The notes under the pieces: generated by a model
What the model was told of the DNA's origin: nothing
Databases searched by the model: none
Seen by the model: the letters and a program-made list of their open reading frames with translations, nothing else
Source: Deferribacteraceae bacterium
GTDB taxonomy: Bacteria > Chrysiogenota > Deferribacteres > Deferribacterales > JAISNW01
Direction of reading: 5' to 3'
NCBI GenBank assembly: GCA_031276055.1
Contig: JAISNW010000254.1
Coordinates: 1-7,999, forward strand
Length of the DNA stretch: 7,999 nucleotides
Shown: positions 1 to 6,293 of the stretch, in pieces
Layout: each line of letters opens with the position of its first letter
Numbering within the stretch: the first letter of the stretch is position 1
Program-made: the position numbers and the translations under genes

Positions 1-2
1 TT

Positions 3-1001
3 CATAACCGCATCCGCTTAGTTCTGTTTGATCACGGCTTGAGCGTTGAGCACCTTGCAGAGAGCGTTGCCTCAATAGGCGGGAAGCTGGATCACACCAT
101 TACGGTATCATCTGTTCCAAAGGAGAAGCTGCGCTCTTTAGAGGCGGAGATATTCAACCTTTTCAACTTAAACCGCTTGCATACAACTGTATACCCCAAT
201 AGAGTGCGCGGGGAGAATACAGAGTTTATTGTAAATATCTTTTTTATTATCTTGGAATACCCTGATGATAATATCTCTCAACGGATGCCTCCTCAGAAAG
301 ATATTTACCCTTTTGGCGTTCAATATCCGCCGCATGGCAGCGGTTCAATCTCCCTTTTAATTGACGATGCGGGGATGAACCTAGCTCTAGCCGACCGCCT
401 TACAAAGTTAAATATCCCATTCACCGTTGCGATAATCCCCCACACCACATATGCCAGGCAGACTGCGGAACTTGTGCGAAGTAGAGGGAAAGGGGTATTC
501 CTCCACTTTCCTATGCAGCCTGACGGCTACCCTAGCGTTGATCCTGGAGAAGGGGCGGTGTTTGTTGATATGCCGCAAGCTGTAATTGAGGCGGTCACCG
601 ATAGCAATGCGGCAAATATTGGAAAGATTGACGGAGCAAATAACCATATGGGCAGCACCATGACCGCAGATGAAGAGAAGATCCGCCAAGTGCTTATCGC
701 CCTTTCCAAATATACAGATACTTTTGTTGATTCTAAAACATCCCCTAACACCGCCGCCTATAGAGTTTGCAGAGAGTTAGGGCTGAAATGCGCGCAGAAT
801 CAACGGTTTTTAGACAATGAAAATGACCATGTCTACATTACAAAAAAACTTTATGAAGCCTTTACAGCAGCAGACAAAACCGAACCTATGGTTGTTATAG
901 GGCATCTGCGGCTTAATACTGTTGATGTATTGGAAACTGTTGTACCTGAACTTCTGGCGCGGGGGTATAGATTTATACCGATGAGCGCTATCGTTCAATA
1001 A
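3..1001 (+). CDS. Divergent polysaccharide deacetylase (YibQ/DUF610 family), 5'-truncated by window edge
   Basis: The frame is open from base 3 with no convincing start; the TTG at 39 has no ribosome binding site, so the true start is probably upstream of the window. The C-terminal ~230 residues match the divergent polysaccharide deacetylase family (a NodB-like fold). Visible motifs are ISLLIDDAG (nt ~348-374), FLHFPMQP (nt ~498-521), NNHMGS (nt ~639-656) and FVDSKTSP (nt ~723-746). The Asp pair of DDAG and the His of NNHMG are the likely metal-site residues by family analogy. The ~100 residues before the domain are unassigned; in this family such a region often follows an N-terminal membrane anchor, which would lie outside the window. 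The family is predicted to act on envelope polysaccharide, but its substrate is not established. The TAA stop is immediately followed by the next gene's GTG, which implies co-transcription. Confidence 0.88.
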   Translation, partial: HNRIRLVLFDHGLSVEHLAESVASIGGKLDHTITVSSVPKEKLRSLEAEIFNLFNLNRLHTTVYPNRVRGENTEFIVNIFFIILEYPDDNISQRMPPQKDIYPFGVQYPPHGSGSISLLIDDAGMNLALADRLTKLNIPFTVAIIPHTTYARQTAELVRSRGKGVFLHFPMQPDGYPSVDPGEGAVFVDMPQAVIEAVTDSNAANIGKIDGANNHMGSTMTADEEKIRQVLIALSKYTDTFVDSKTSPNTAAYRVCRELGLKCAQNQRFLDNENDHVYITKKLYEAFTAADKTEPMVVIGHLRLNTVDVLETVVPELLARGYRFIPMSAIVQ

Positions 1002-1946
1002 GTGAAAAAACGTTATATCCTTCCAGTTTTCCTACCCTTTGCGGGCTGTATTAATAGGTGCGTTTACTGCGATCAAGAGGCTCTCACCGGCTATACATCC
1101 GACGCCTTCCTGCAAAGCGCTGAAAAGCAGATAACTGAATGGAAAGCCCGGCGCAGCAGTTGGGATGAGATCGCTTTTTTCGGCGGAACGTTTGCACGGT
1201 TGGACATCTCTATCAGGCGCGCATTATATCTGATGGCAGCCCCGCTTCCTGTAAGAATTTCCACCTGTCCAAGCAGTGTGGACGCAGAGTTTATTAATGA
1301 AGTTGAAGAAAATATCGATGTTATTGAATTAGGGGTGCAGAGCCTCTCTGATGAGGCGCTGGCGCTAAATGGGCGCGATTACACAGCAGACGTTGTTATA
1401 TCGCTTTTAAGAGAGCTAAATAACTTTCATGTCAAAACAGCTGTTCAATTCATGACAGGGCTTTATGGGGAGACAAGGGCGCTTTTTAAGGAGAGTTGTG
1501 AAAAGATAGAGGATATAAAAGCAGATTTTGCGAGAATCTATCCGATGTTGGTTTTACCGGGCGCTCCTATTGCAAAGGTGAATTTTACCCCGCTTGAAGC
1601 TGTTGAATCGCTTTTGCGCTCTACATGGCTCTTTATCCGCCTTAATGCGATGAATATTAAAGTGATTAGAATCTCACTTCCGCAAGGTTTCGGCGGCTAT
1701 TCAGGGTTTTACCACCATGCCTACGGCGATCTAGTTAAAACTATCGCCTGTTATGCCGGCTTCCTGAAGGGTAATGGAGGAATAGATGGATATAACGGCT
1801 ATAGGGGGGCGCTGAAAAAGATAGGAGCCAACAAGGGTGTAGGTGGATTTGTAGAAATATCTAAAAATATTGTAAATTCATATTCCTTTGATGAATGGTT
1901 TAAGGATAACAGACTGCCTCACTTTGTGGAGCTTTTATGCGAATAA
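1002..1946 (+). CDS. Elp3-like radical SAM protein without GNAT domain
   Basis: This 314-residue protein carries the radical SAM 4Fe-4S motif CxxxCxxC (C16, C20, C23, in AGCINRCVYC). It is followed by the SAM-binding GGTF loop (61-64) and the ELGVQSLSDEAL segment (109-120), which are characteristic of the Elp3/HemN-like radical SAM branch. The middle holds the matching QFMTGLYGET and ARIYPMLVLPG segments. It lacks the C-terminal acetyltransferase domain of true Elp3. The segment after PGAPIAK is shorter than in typical relatives, where a Y-x-x-G-x-Y-x-PL stretch is usual, and the common STRPD motif reads STCPS here. The start is GTG directly after the upstream TAA with no clear Shine-Dalgarno, so translation is probably coupled. 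The end overlaps rsmD by 10 bp. The reaction and substrate are unknown; neighbouring rsmD hints at, but does not prove, an RNA-related role. Confidence 0.87.
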   Translation: MKKRYILPVFLPFAGCINRCVYCDQEALTGYTSDAFLQSAEKQITEWKARRSSWDEIAFFGGTFARLDISIRRALYLMAAPLPVRISTCPSSVDAEFINEVEENIDVIELGVQSLSDEALALNGRDYTADVVISLLRELNNFHVKTAVQFMTGLYGETRALFKESCEKIEDIKADFARIYPMLVLPGAPIAKVNFTPLEAVESLLRSTWLFIRLNAMNIKVIRISLPQGFGGYSGFYHHAYGDLVKTIACYAGFLKGNGGIDGYNGYRGALKKIGANKGVGGFVEISKNIVNSYSFDEWFKDNRLPHFVELLCE

Positions 1947-2473
1947 CGGGCGGTTCATTAAAAAATCTAAAGATTTTGCCCCCTAAAAATGCTTTACGTC
2001 CTACCACAGATAAAGTCCGCTCTGCTCTTTTTTCGACATTAGGCGGGGTTGAGGGGGCGGTATTTTTTGATCTCTTTGCAGGAACGGGGGCGGTAGGGAT
2101 TGAGGCTTTAAGCCGCGGGGCAAAAAGCGCCGCCTTTCTTGATATTGATGCAAGCTCTTTAGAGAAGAACCTCCGCAGCCTCCCTACTGATTTTAAGTAT
2201 AAAGTTATAAAGTCTGATTTTTTTCAAGCTAAAAAAAAGCTGGAAGGTTATATCTTCGATATAGTTTACATCGATCCCCCATACGGAGCTTTTCCCGCTG
2301 ATAAGGTTCTCATCCAATTAAAAGCCTATCTATCAGATAATGCAGTAATTGTATATGAACAATCATCTAAAACCGCCTTCGCTGCTCCAACAGATTTTTC
2401 TATTGTAAAACAGCGGGTATATGGAGATACGATATTACGTTATATTAGGTTGTCTAACCCGCACAGTGCGTAA
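1937..2473 (+). CDS. rsmD: 16S rRNA (guanine(966)-N(2))-methyltransferase RsmD
   Basis: This 178-residue protein has the usual length and layout of RsmD, a SAM-dependent enzyme that methylates N2 of G966 in 16S rRNA during small-subunit assembly. The N-terminus MRITGGSLKNLKI and RPTTDKVRSALF (21-32) are family signatures. The SAM-binding motif is DLFAGTGAVGIEALSRGA (45-62), and the catalytic N6/N2-methyltransferase motif IV is DPPY (113-116). A GGAG Shine-Dalgarno at 1928-1931 lies 5 nt before the ATG, inside the upstream gene, so the two genes are probably translationally coupled. The C-terminus is intact. In many bacteria rsmD is followed by coaD; here it is the last gene of its strand, facing a convergent neighbour. 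Confidence 0.95.
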   Translation: MRITGGSLKNLKILPPKNALRPTTDKVRSALFSTLGGVEGAVFFDLFAGTGAVGIEALSRGAKSAAFLDIDASSLEKNLRSLPTDFKYKVIKSDFFQAKKKLEGYIFDIVYIDPPYGAFPADKVLIQLKAYLSDNAVIVYEQSSKTAFAAPTDFSIVKQRVYGDTILRYIRLSNPHSA

Positions 2474-2535
2474 TCGGAAGTCAGACTCACTTCACCCTTG
2501 CGCCTTCCGATTGTGTGCCGGCACACAATCGGAAG
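2472..2535. repeat. Perfect 32-bp palindrome plus an additional copy of its outer arm at the convergent junction
   Basis: Bases 2504-2535 form a perfect inverted repeat with no loop: the arm CTTCCGATTGTGTGCC is followed directly by its reverse complement. A further copy of the outer arm, AATCGGAAG, sits at 2472-2480 and overlaps the rsmD stop codon. It could pair with 2504-2512 across a 23-nt loop, giving two mutually exclusive hairpins. The location between convergent rsmD and the superoxide reductase gene suggests bidirectional termination or 3'-end protection. Neither strand has a U-tract after the palindrome, so it is not a canonical intrinsic terminator. A short CGCAC-A-GTGCG palindrome at 2460-2470 lies just upstream within rsmD. 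Confidence 0.75.
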
Positions 2536-2583
2536 AATGCGGACGGGGTAGTCAAGGGGGAGCAGCCACCCTTTAATCTTTAT

Positions 2584-2961
2584 CTAACTTATATTTGCAC
2601 TGCTCTCCCAGAGCCCGTGAATATTGCAGTAAGAGAGGGCGGTTAGTTTGCCGCCGGCCTGTAGTTTAACAGTAAAAATAGCGGCAGGTTCTGTAACGAC
2701 AGAGCCTTTAGCGGCGCTGTCAGCGGATTGTCCGTGAGCTGAAAAATCGACCTTTCCAAGTTCAAACACCTTGCCGTCATCCGTTTTCAGATACAGAGAT
2801 ATCCATGCAATAAAGTGTTCTGTAGTATTAGGGTGAGAAATCTCTTTCCCAACAGATACAGAAATGTTGTAAAGCCCTTCTTTTGCTTGGTCTACCGTAA
2901 TAACGGGCACATGCTTTTCACTCTTAAAATCAGCAGTTTTTGTTAATTCTGAAATAGACAT
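2584..2961 (-). CDS. Superoxide reductase, neelaredoxin type (class II)
   Basis: This 125-residue cytoplasmic protein reduces superoxide to hydrogen peroxide at a mononuclear Fe(His)4Cys centre, without making oxygen. All expected ligands are visible: H17 in EKHVP, H43 in SHPN, H49 in EHFIAW, and C112 plus H115 in CNIHG. E15 and K16, the residues near the sixth coordination site, are also present. The length matches the one-iron enzyme; there is no N-terminal desulforedoxin domain. The frame continues 20 codons further upstream to 3021, but the ATG at 2961 is preferred because a strong GGAGGA (2968-2973) precedes it and the homologous region starts there. The gene has its own upstream region and looks monocistronic. 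An electron donor such as rubredoxin is not in the window. Confidence 0.94.
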   Translation of the reverse strand: MSISELTKTADFKSEKHVPVITVDQAKEGLYNISVSVGKEISHPNTTEHFIAWISLYLKTDDGKVFELGKVDFSAHGQSADSAAKGSVVTEPAAIFTVKLQAGGKLTALSYCNIHGLWESSANIS

Positions 2962-2979
2962 ATTCTTTCCTCCGAAACT

Positions 2980-3002
2980 AATATAACACAGAATATAACA
3001 CA
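2980..3002 (-). promoter_or_regulatory. Tandem 11-bp direct repeats / possible extended -10 elements before the superoxide reductase gene
   Basis: On the + strand AATATAACACA occurs twice, at 2980-2990 and 2992-3002, separated by one base (12-bp period). Read on the coding (-) strand, each copy contains TG-n-TATATT, which resembles an extended -10 box. No good -35 box sits at the right distance. The upstream copy (-10 at 2992-2997) would place the transcription start near 2985, leaving a short leader before the Shine-Dalgarno. The second copy lies too close to the start codon to be a useful promoter and may instead be part of an operator. Confidence 0.45.
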
Positions 3003-3100
3003 AATTTGGTATTATTTCCATTTCATCTTTGCCTAGTTTATTTTATGTCAGGAAAATAGCGGAAGCATAATTTTATGAGCACCCGTGATGTTTGTGGAGT

Positions 3101-3132
3101 AAAAATATTCGCAAGAGAGCTAAGGTTCTTGC
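3101..3132 (-). terminator. Candidate intrinsic terminator after the DUF4236 gene
   Basis: On the - strand GCAAGA (3132-3127) pairs with TCTTGC (3116-3111) across a 10-nt loop. It is followed, after a short GAA, by the U-rich tract TATTTTTA (down to about 3101). It lies just beyond the stop of the DUF4236 gene and upstream of the superoxide reductase promoter region, where a terminator is expected. The stem is only 6 bp. An adjacent tandem 8-bp repeat (GCTCGCAA twice, 3131-3146 on +) gives alternative pairings. The remaining intergenic bases to about 3022 show nothing further. Confidence 0.42.
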
Positions 3133-3155
3133 TCGCAAGCTCGCAAATGCGGCGA

Positions 3156-3419
3156 TTAAACTGCTCTTAGATAATATATTGCAGCAGCTATTAGAACAAC
3201 CACAAAGATAACAGCCTTGACAGCAAAGGGGAGGATGCCCCTGCGATTTACGGTGTAGAATAAGCCTGTGCCGGTAAGCCCCACTGTCGCCCTCTCTCCT
3301 TTATTTCCTAAGGTTAGCTTAGCTCCTTTGGGACCTAAAGAGGTTGAAACTCCAGTTTTGCTGATATTTAAGGTTACACCGGGTAAAATTTTAATCCGCC
3401 TAAAAAATCTAAACCCCAC
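3156..3419 (-). CDS. DUF4236 family small membrane protein
   Basis: This 87-residue protein has the DUF4236 signature: an N-terminal MGFRFFRRIKILPGVTLNIS followed by glycine-rich beta-repeat-like segments (SKTGVSTSLGPKGAKLT, then GNKGERATVGLTGTGLFYT). Residues ~62-83 form one hydrophobic segment, probably a transmembrane helix, close to the C-terminus. The start is GTG, with a strong AAGGAGG at 3428-3434 spaced 8 nt. It begins 47 nt after the DnaB-like gene ends, so co-transcription is likely. The function of DUF4236 is unknown; the domain is often found at the N-terminus of larger proteins, whereas here it is nearly the whole protein plus an anchor. Confidence 0.85.
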   Translation of the reverse strand: MGFRFFRRIKILPGVTLNISKTGVSTSLGPKGAKLTLGNKGERATVGLTGTGLFYTVNRRGILPFAVKAVIFVVVLIAAAIYYLRAV

Positions 3420-3466
3420 TTTACCACCCTCCTTATCTTATAAAAAGCTGCTAAACACTTATTGAG

Positions 3467-4900
3467 TTAAAGCCTTTCCACAACCACCTTTTCAACTTCT
3501 ACCCTCTTTTCTTCCACAAAGATATTGTATTGCGGGTAGTAGTCAAAATAGCAGGTATAGACGCTCTTTCCGAAGTTGTTTTTAAGGCATATTAGCTCCA
3601 TCTTTCTAGGAACGAGCGACTTTGCAGAAAAAAAGCGTTCCCGCGCATCTATCTTGCTCTGCGCCTTTTCCGTCTCCCTAGCGGCTTGTATCTGCAAACC
3701 CCATATCACATCAGCGGTGTATTCTATCCCACCGGAGTTTAAGAAACTGTCAAAATCTATATGGCGGAAGTAACTGTCTGTATCGATATTTGAAACAGCA
3801 ACAATGGTTAAATGCTCTTTCTGCTGAAGGTTTTTAAGAGAGTGAAGGTTCAGGTGGTTATTAGAGAGGTGGGCGGTATGTTTAGGCGGCAGGTGTTGAA
3901 TATTGTCCACTATTACAACGGGGTGGATATTGTTGTCAACAATATATGAACGGACAATCTCTGTTATCCTGTCCATAGTAAGCTCCTCACTGTTATCAAA
4001 TATGCTGATTCTATCTGCAATCATCGCTGTATAGCTGTCAAGGGCTGCTTGAACCTCTTGTGAAGGGGTTTTCAACATCCATATTTCAGGCTCAGTAAGC
4101 CCATTGCGCCCCCCATTTTTCCGAGCTATGAGGCGGCATATGCTCTTTACGGTAAGTTCAAATTTGCTCTGGATGAGGGAAAAATAGAGAACGTGCGCTC
4201 CGCGTTCAGCAAGATTATCAGACAATTGATGAATAAAGGTTGTCTTTCCCATACTGCTTGCAGCGCCTAATACATAAAGACCCGGATATAACATGCCGCA
4301 CTCGGCGTCAAGATTGGGAAAACCTGTTTTTCTATTGCCGATGTTGGAATACTGGGAGAGATCTGTTAAAAAGATATTTTTAATATAACTTATAAGCGAA
4401 TTAGGTTTAGAGAGGATATTTAAGGAAGATAGAGCCTCCGTCTGGGGTGCAGATGGTTCTGTTGGGGTAAACAGCGCCGAAGGCTCTTGGGTTGGGGCAT
4501 TATCCGTTTTGGCAATCTGCTCAAACGATTTCTGAAATGGATGCTGCGCAGGTTCAGCAGCTTTCTGAAAAGGGTTCTGCGCCTGCTCAGCAGCTTTTGG
4601 AAAAGGGTATTGTGTTGGTTCAATTATAGGCTTTTGAAAAGGGCTCTGTGCAGGTTCAGCAGCAGCTTTCTGAAAGGGGTTCTGCGCCTGCTCAGCAGCT
4701 TTTGGAAAAGGGTATTGCGTTGGTTCAATTATAGGTTTTTGAAAAGGGTTTTGTGCAGGTTCAGCAGCTTTCTGAAAAGGATTCTGCGCCTGCTCTGCAG
4801 CTTTTGGAAAAGGGTATTGCGTTGGTTCAATTATAGGTTTTTGAAAAGGGTTTTGCGTCTGCTCTGCTGCATCTTCGTTTCTTTTGAAAGGATAGTCCAT
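3467..4900 (-). CDS. DnaB-like (RecA-fold) ATPase with N-terminal tandem PF-K repeat domain
   Basis: This 477-residue protein has three parts. Residues 17-124 are tandem xPF[QP]K repeats rich in Gln, Pro and Ala. Residues ~125-185 are a Pro/Ser/Thr-rich linker. Residues ~190-460 match the C-terminal RecA-fold domain of DnaB helicases: TGFPNLD (192-198), Walker A GAASSMGKTT (212-221), Walker B VVIVDNIQ (328-335), LKNLQQKEHLTIVAVSN (355-371) and SGGIEYTADVIWGLQ (389-403). The DnaB N-terminal domain is absent, so it is unlikely to be the replicative helicase. The conserved FSLEM glutamate aligns with I243 in FSLIQ, and the DnaB arginine of KxRxG aligns with N442 in KNNFG. This suggests changed or weak hydrolysis. 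The ATG at 4900 has only a weak upstream AGG and follows the previous stop by 15 nt. Its role is not recognised. Confidence 0.82.
   Translation of the reverse strand: MDYPFKRNEDAAEQTQNPFQKPIIEPTQYPFPKAAEQAQNPFQKAAEPAQNPFQKPIIEPTQYPFPKAAEQAQNPFQKAAAEPAQSPFQKPIIEPTQYPFPKAAEQAQNPFQKAAEPAQHPFQKSFEQIAKTDNAPTQEPSALFTPTEPSAPQTEALSSLNILSKPNSLISYIKNIFLTDLSQYSNIGNRKTGFPNLDAECGMLYPGLYVLGAASSMGKTTFIHQLSDNLAERGAHVLYFSLIQSKFELTVKSICRLIARKNGGRNGLTEPEIWMLKTPSQEVQAALDSYTAMIADRISIFDNSEELTMDRITEIVRSYIVDNNIHPVVIVDNIQHLPPKHTAHLSNNHLNLHSLKNLQQKEHLTIVAVSNIDTDSYFRHIDFDSFLNSGGIEYTADVIWGLQIQAARETEKAQSKIDARERFFSAKSLVPRKMELICLKNNFGKSVYTCYFDYYPQYNIFVEEKRVEVEKVVVERL
4529..4852 (-). repeat. In-frame tandem repeat array, three 102-105-bp units plus a partial copy
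   Basis: The array encodes residues 17-124 of the DnaB-like protein. The higher-order units are 34, 35 and 34 residues long (nt 4852-4751, 4750-4646, 4645-4544), followed by a partial HPFQK copy. Each unit holds three sub-repeats: xPFQKPIIEPTQ, YPFPKAAEQAQ and xPFQKAAEPAQ. At DNA level the marker GGTTCAATTATAGG (on +) recurs at 4617, 4722 and 4824, at spacings of 105 and 102 bp. The near-identity of copies points to recent duplication or homogenisation, and all length differences are multiples of three. Confidence 0.93.
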
Positions 4901-4915
4901 ATTGCTGATACCTGC

Positions 4916-6292
4916 CTATCTATGTCTAGTAACCTTAAATCTCTCTAAGGCATAACTCTCATCTGGGAGAATCCCTCCCTTTTTCTTTGCTATATCCACC
5001 TGTTCAGAAGGGGTGTTTACCCCCTCTAAATCGGGAAGTAAAACCCCTCTCTTCACGCCTGAACTTACAATAATACCATAAATTTTAACATCAAGCTCTT
5101 CGAAAGAGGCGGGCTCCGGCGCCTCCAGAACATCTACACTGTAAGATAGAGTGGAGAGCTCCTCCGCCTTCACAGGAGGAAAACGAGGATCTTGCAAAAC
5201 AGCCGCTTCTGCAAACCTTATAATCTCTTGAACTATATTATCGCAGGTAGGCGATATTGAGCCTATACATCCGCGCAGCTCACCGTTTTTCTTACAAGAT
5301 ACAAAAACAGCTTTACGAAGCGCTGCATCTTTATCCAACAACTCTTTAGGCGGTTTAAGAGATCTCCCAGTATTAATGATATGTTCAGCGGCTAAACGGG
5401 CGAGGGCGGCATAAGGGCTGGCTTCGGCGTGCTCTTTTTTTACCCTCTGCGACTGTTCAGCTTGAAATTGTCCACCAAAATTGCGCTTATCATCTCTACC
5501 TGTTATCTGAAAGGCGCATGCCCCATAGCCGACGCCGAAAGGTCCTTCATATGAGAGAAAGCGGGGCTCAACGCCTTTCTTGTCAAGAGCTCCCGCCATT
5601 ATAAGAAAAGAACGGAGTCCGCACTCCCCTGCGGCGCGGGATAGAGCAGGATCAATATTCATAAGAGCAAGAAAGTCAGCGTTGCGAAGGGCGTTCATGG
5701 TTAGCCTATCAAACTCTTCCCCTTCTGGAGCATAACCGTAATGGCTGTTTTTAAGTTTATGGGAGAGATCGCCGCTAGCTATAATAACTGTTCTGCGGGA
5801 GAGTTTTTCCGCCGCAATCCCAATGAGAGAGCCAAATTGATAATGTTCAAGGCAGGAAAGCCCAGAAAGCCCGATGCGCACAAGCATATAGTCCTTATAT
5901 TCTCTGTCTATATAGTAAAGAGGAACCATTACGCCGTGATCTAACGCCTTTTCCCGCTCGTGCTTATCTCCAGCGGGCAACATGTTAGTTTCAGCAAGAG
6001 CTGATAACTCTCTTACAAAATCTACGTCGTATAGAACATTAAAAGATACATCTTCAGCGCCGAAAGATGAAAAATCTCCGCTAGCCGATGTCGAAGGCGA
6101 TATATGTATATAGTCATAATATGCTGTTGCGTGGGGGGATATAAAAACTATCGTTTCGGGTGCGAGGGCTCTGATCTCAGCTGCGGTCTGAATATATGAG
6201 GCTATAGTGTCTTTTATCTCTAATTCCCCTCCTTTGCCTACCTCAGGCACAGCTAAGGGCGGGTGCGGAAGGACATATGCAACTAGAAGCAT
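4916..6292 (-). CDS. LigB-like extradiol dioxygenase-fold / AMMECR1 fusion (AmmeMemoRadiSam system protein A type)
   Basis: This 458-residue protein fuses two domains. Residues ~1-265 resemble a class III extradiol dioxygenase subunit B (LigB) fold, with LPHPP (9-12), ISPH (51-54), LDHG (117-120), ASGDLSHKLK (172-181) and SYEGPFGVGY (247-256). H10, H54, H119 and H178 are candidate metal-site residues. Residues ~290-458 are AMMECR1: LRGCIG (339-344), DPRFPPV (368-374), SVDVLEAPEP (385-394) and GVLLPDLEGVNTPSEQ (416-431). A polar linker joins them. The ATG at 6292 is preferred over the in-frame TTG at 6313 because homology begins at MLLVAYVLPHPP and the ATG falls one base after the rho TAA, implying coupling. 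The biochemical role of this system is unknown. Its dedicated radical SAM partner is not in the window. Confidence 0.88.
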   Translation of the reverse strand: MLLVAYVLPHPPLAVPEVGKGGELEIKDTIASYIQTAAEIRALAPETIVFISPHATAYYDYIHISPSTSASGDFSSFGAEDVSFNVLYDVDFVRELSALAETNMLPAGDKHEREKALDHGVMVPLYYIDREYKDYMLVRIGLSGLSCLEHYQFGSLIGIAAEKLSRRTVIIASGDLSHKLKNSHYGYAPEGEEFDRLTMNALRNADFLALMNIDPALSRAAGECGLRSFLIMAGALDKKGVEPRFLSYEGPFGVGYGACAFQITGRDDKRNFGGQFQAEQSQRVKKEHAEASPYAALARLAAEHIINTGRSLKPPKELLDKDAALRKAVFVSCKKNGELRGCIGSISPTCDNIVQEIIRFAEAAVLQDPRFPPVKAEELSTLSYSVDVLEAPEPASFEELDVKIYGIIVSSGVKRGVLLPDLEGVNTPSEQVDIAKKKGGILPDESYALERFKVTRHR

Positions 6293-6293
6293 C

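Noticed and set aside
1002..1946. Radical SAM partner of the AmmeMemoRadiSam system, or true Elp3
   Set aside because: The cluster motif context and core segments are Elp3/HemN-like, not AmmeMemoRadiSam-like, and the GNAT domain of Elp3 is missing.
2554..2573. Short hairpin AAGGG/CCCTT as terminator of rsmD or the superoxide reductase gene
   Set aside because: It has only a 5-bp stem with a 10-nt loop and no clear U-tract on either strand; it could occur by chance.
2962..3021. Upstream ATG at 3021 as start of the superoxide reductase
   Set aside because: The extra 20 residues have no counterpart in the family and overlap the promoter-like repeats, whereas the ATG at 2961 has a strong GGAGGA.
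4529..4852. CRISPR-like array
   Set aside because: The units are contiguous in-frame protein repeats with no unique spacers.
3467..4900. Replicative DnaB helicase
   Set aside because: The N-terminal DnaB domain is absent and two catalytic positions appear substituted, although the RecA fold is related.
4487..4948. A 153-codon + strand frame rich in Arg, Phe and Leu, resembling a cationic membrane protein
   Set aside because: It is the antisense of the repeat array of the DnaB-like gene; its periodicity simply mirrors that repeat.
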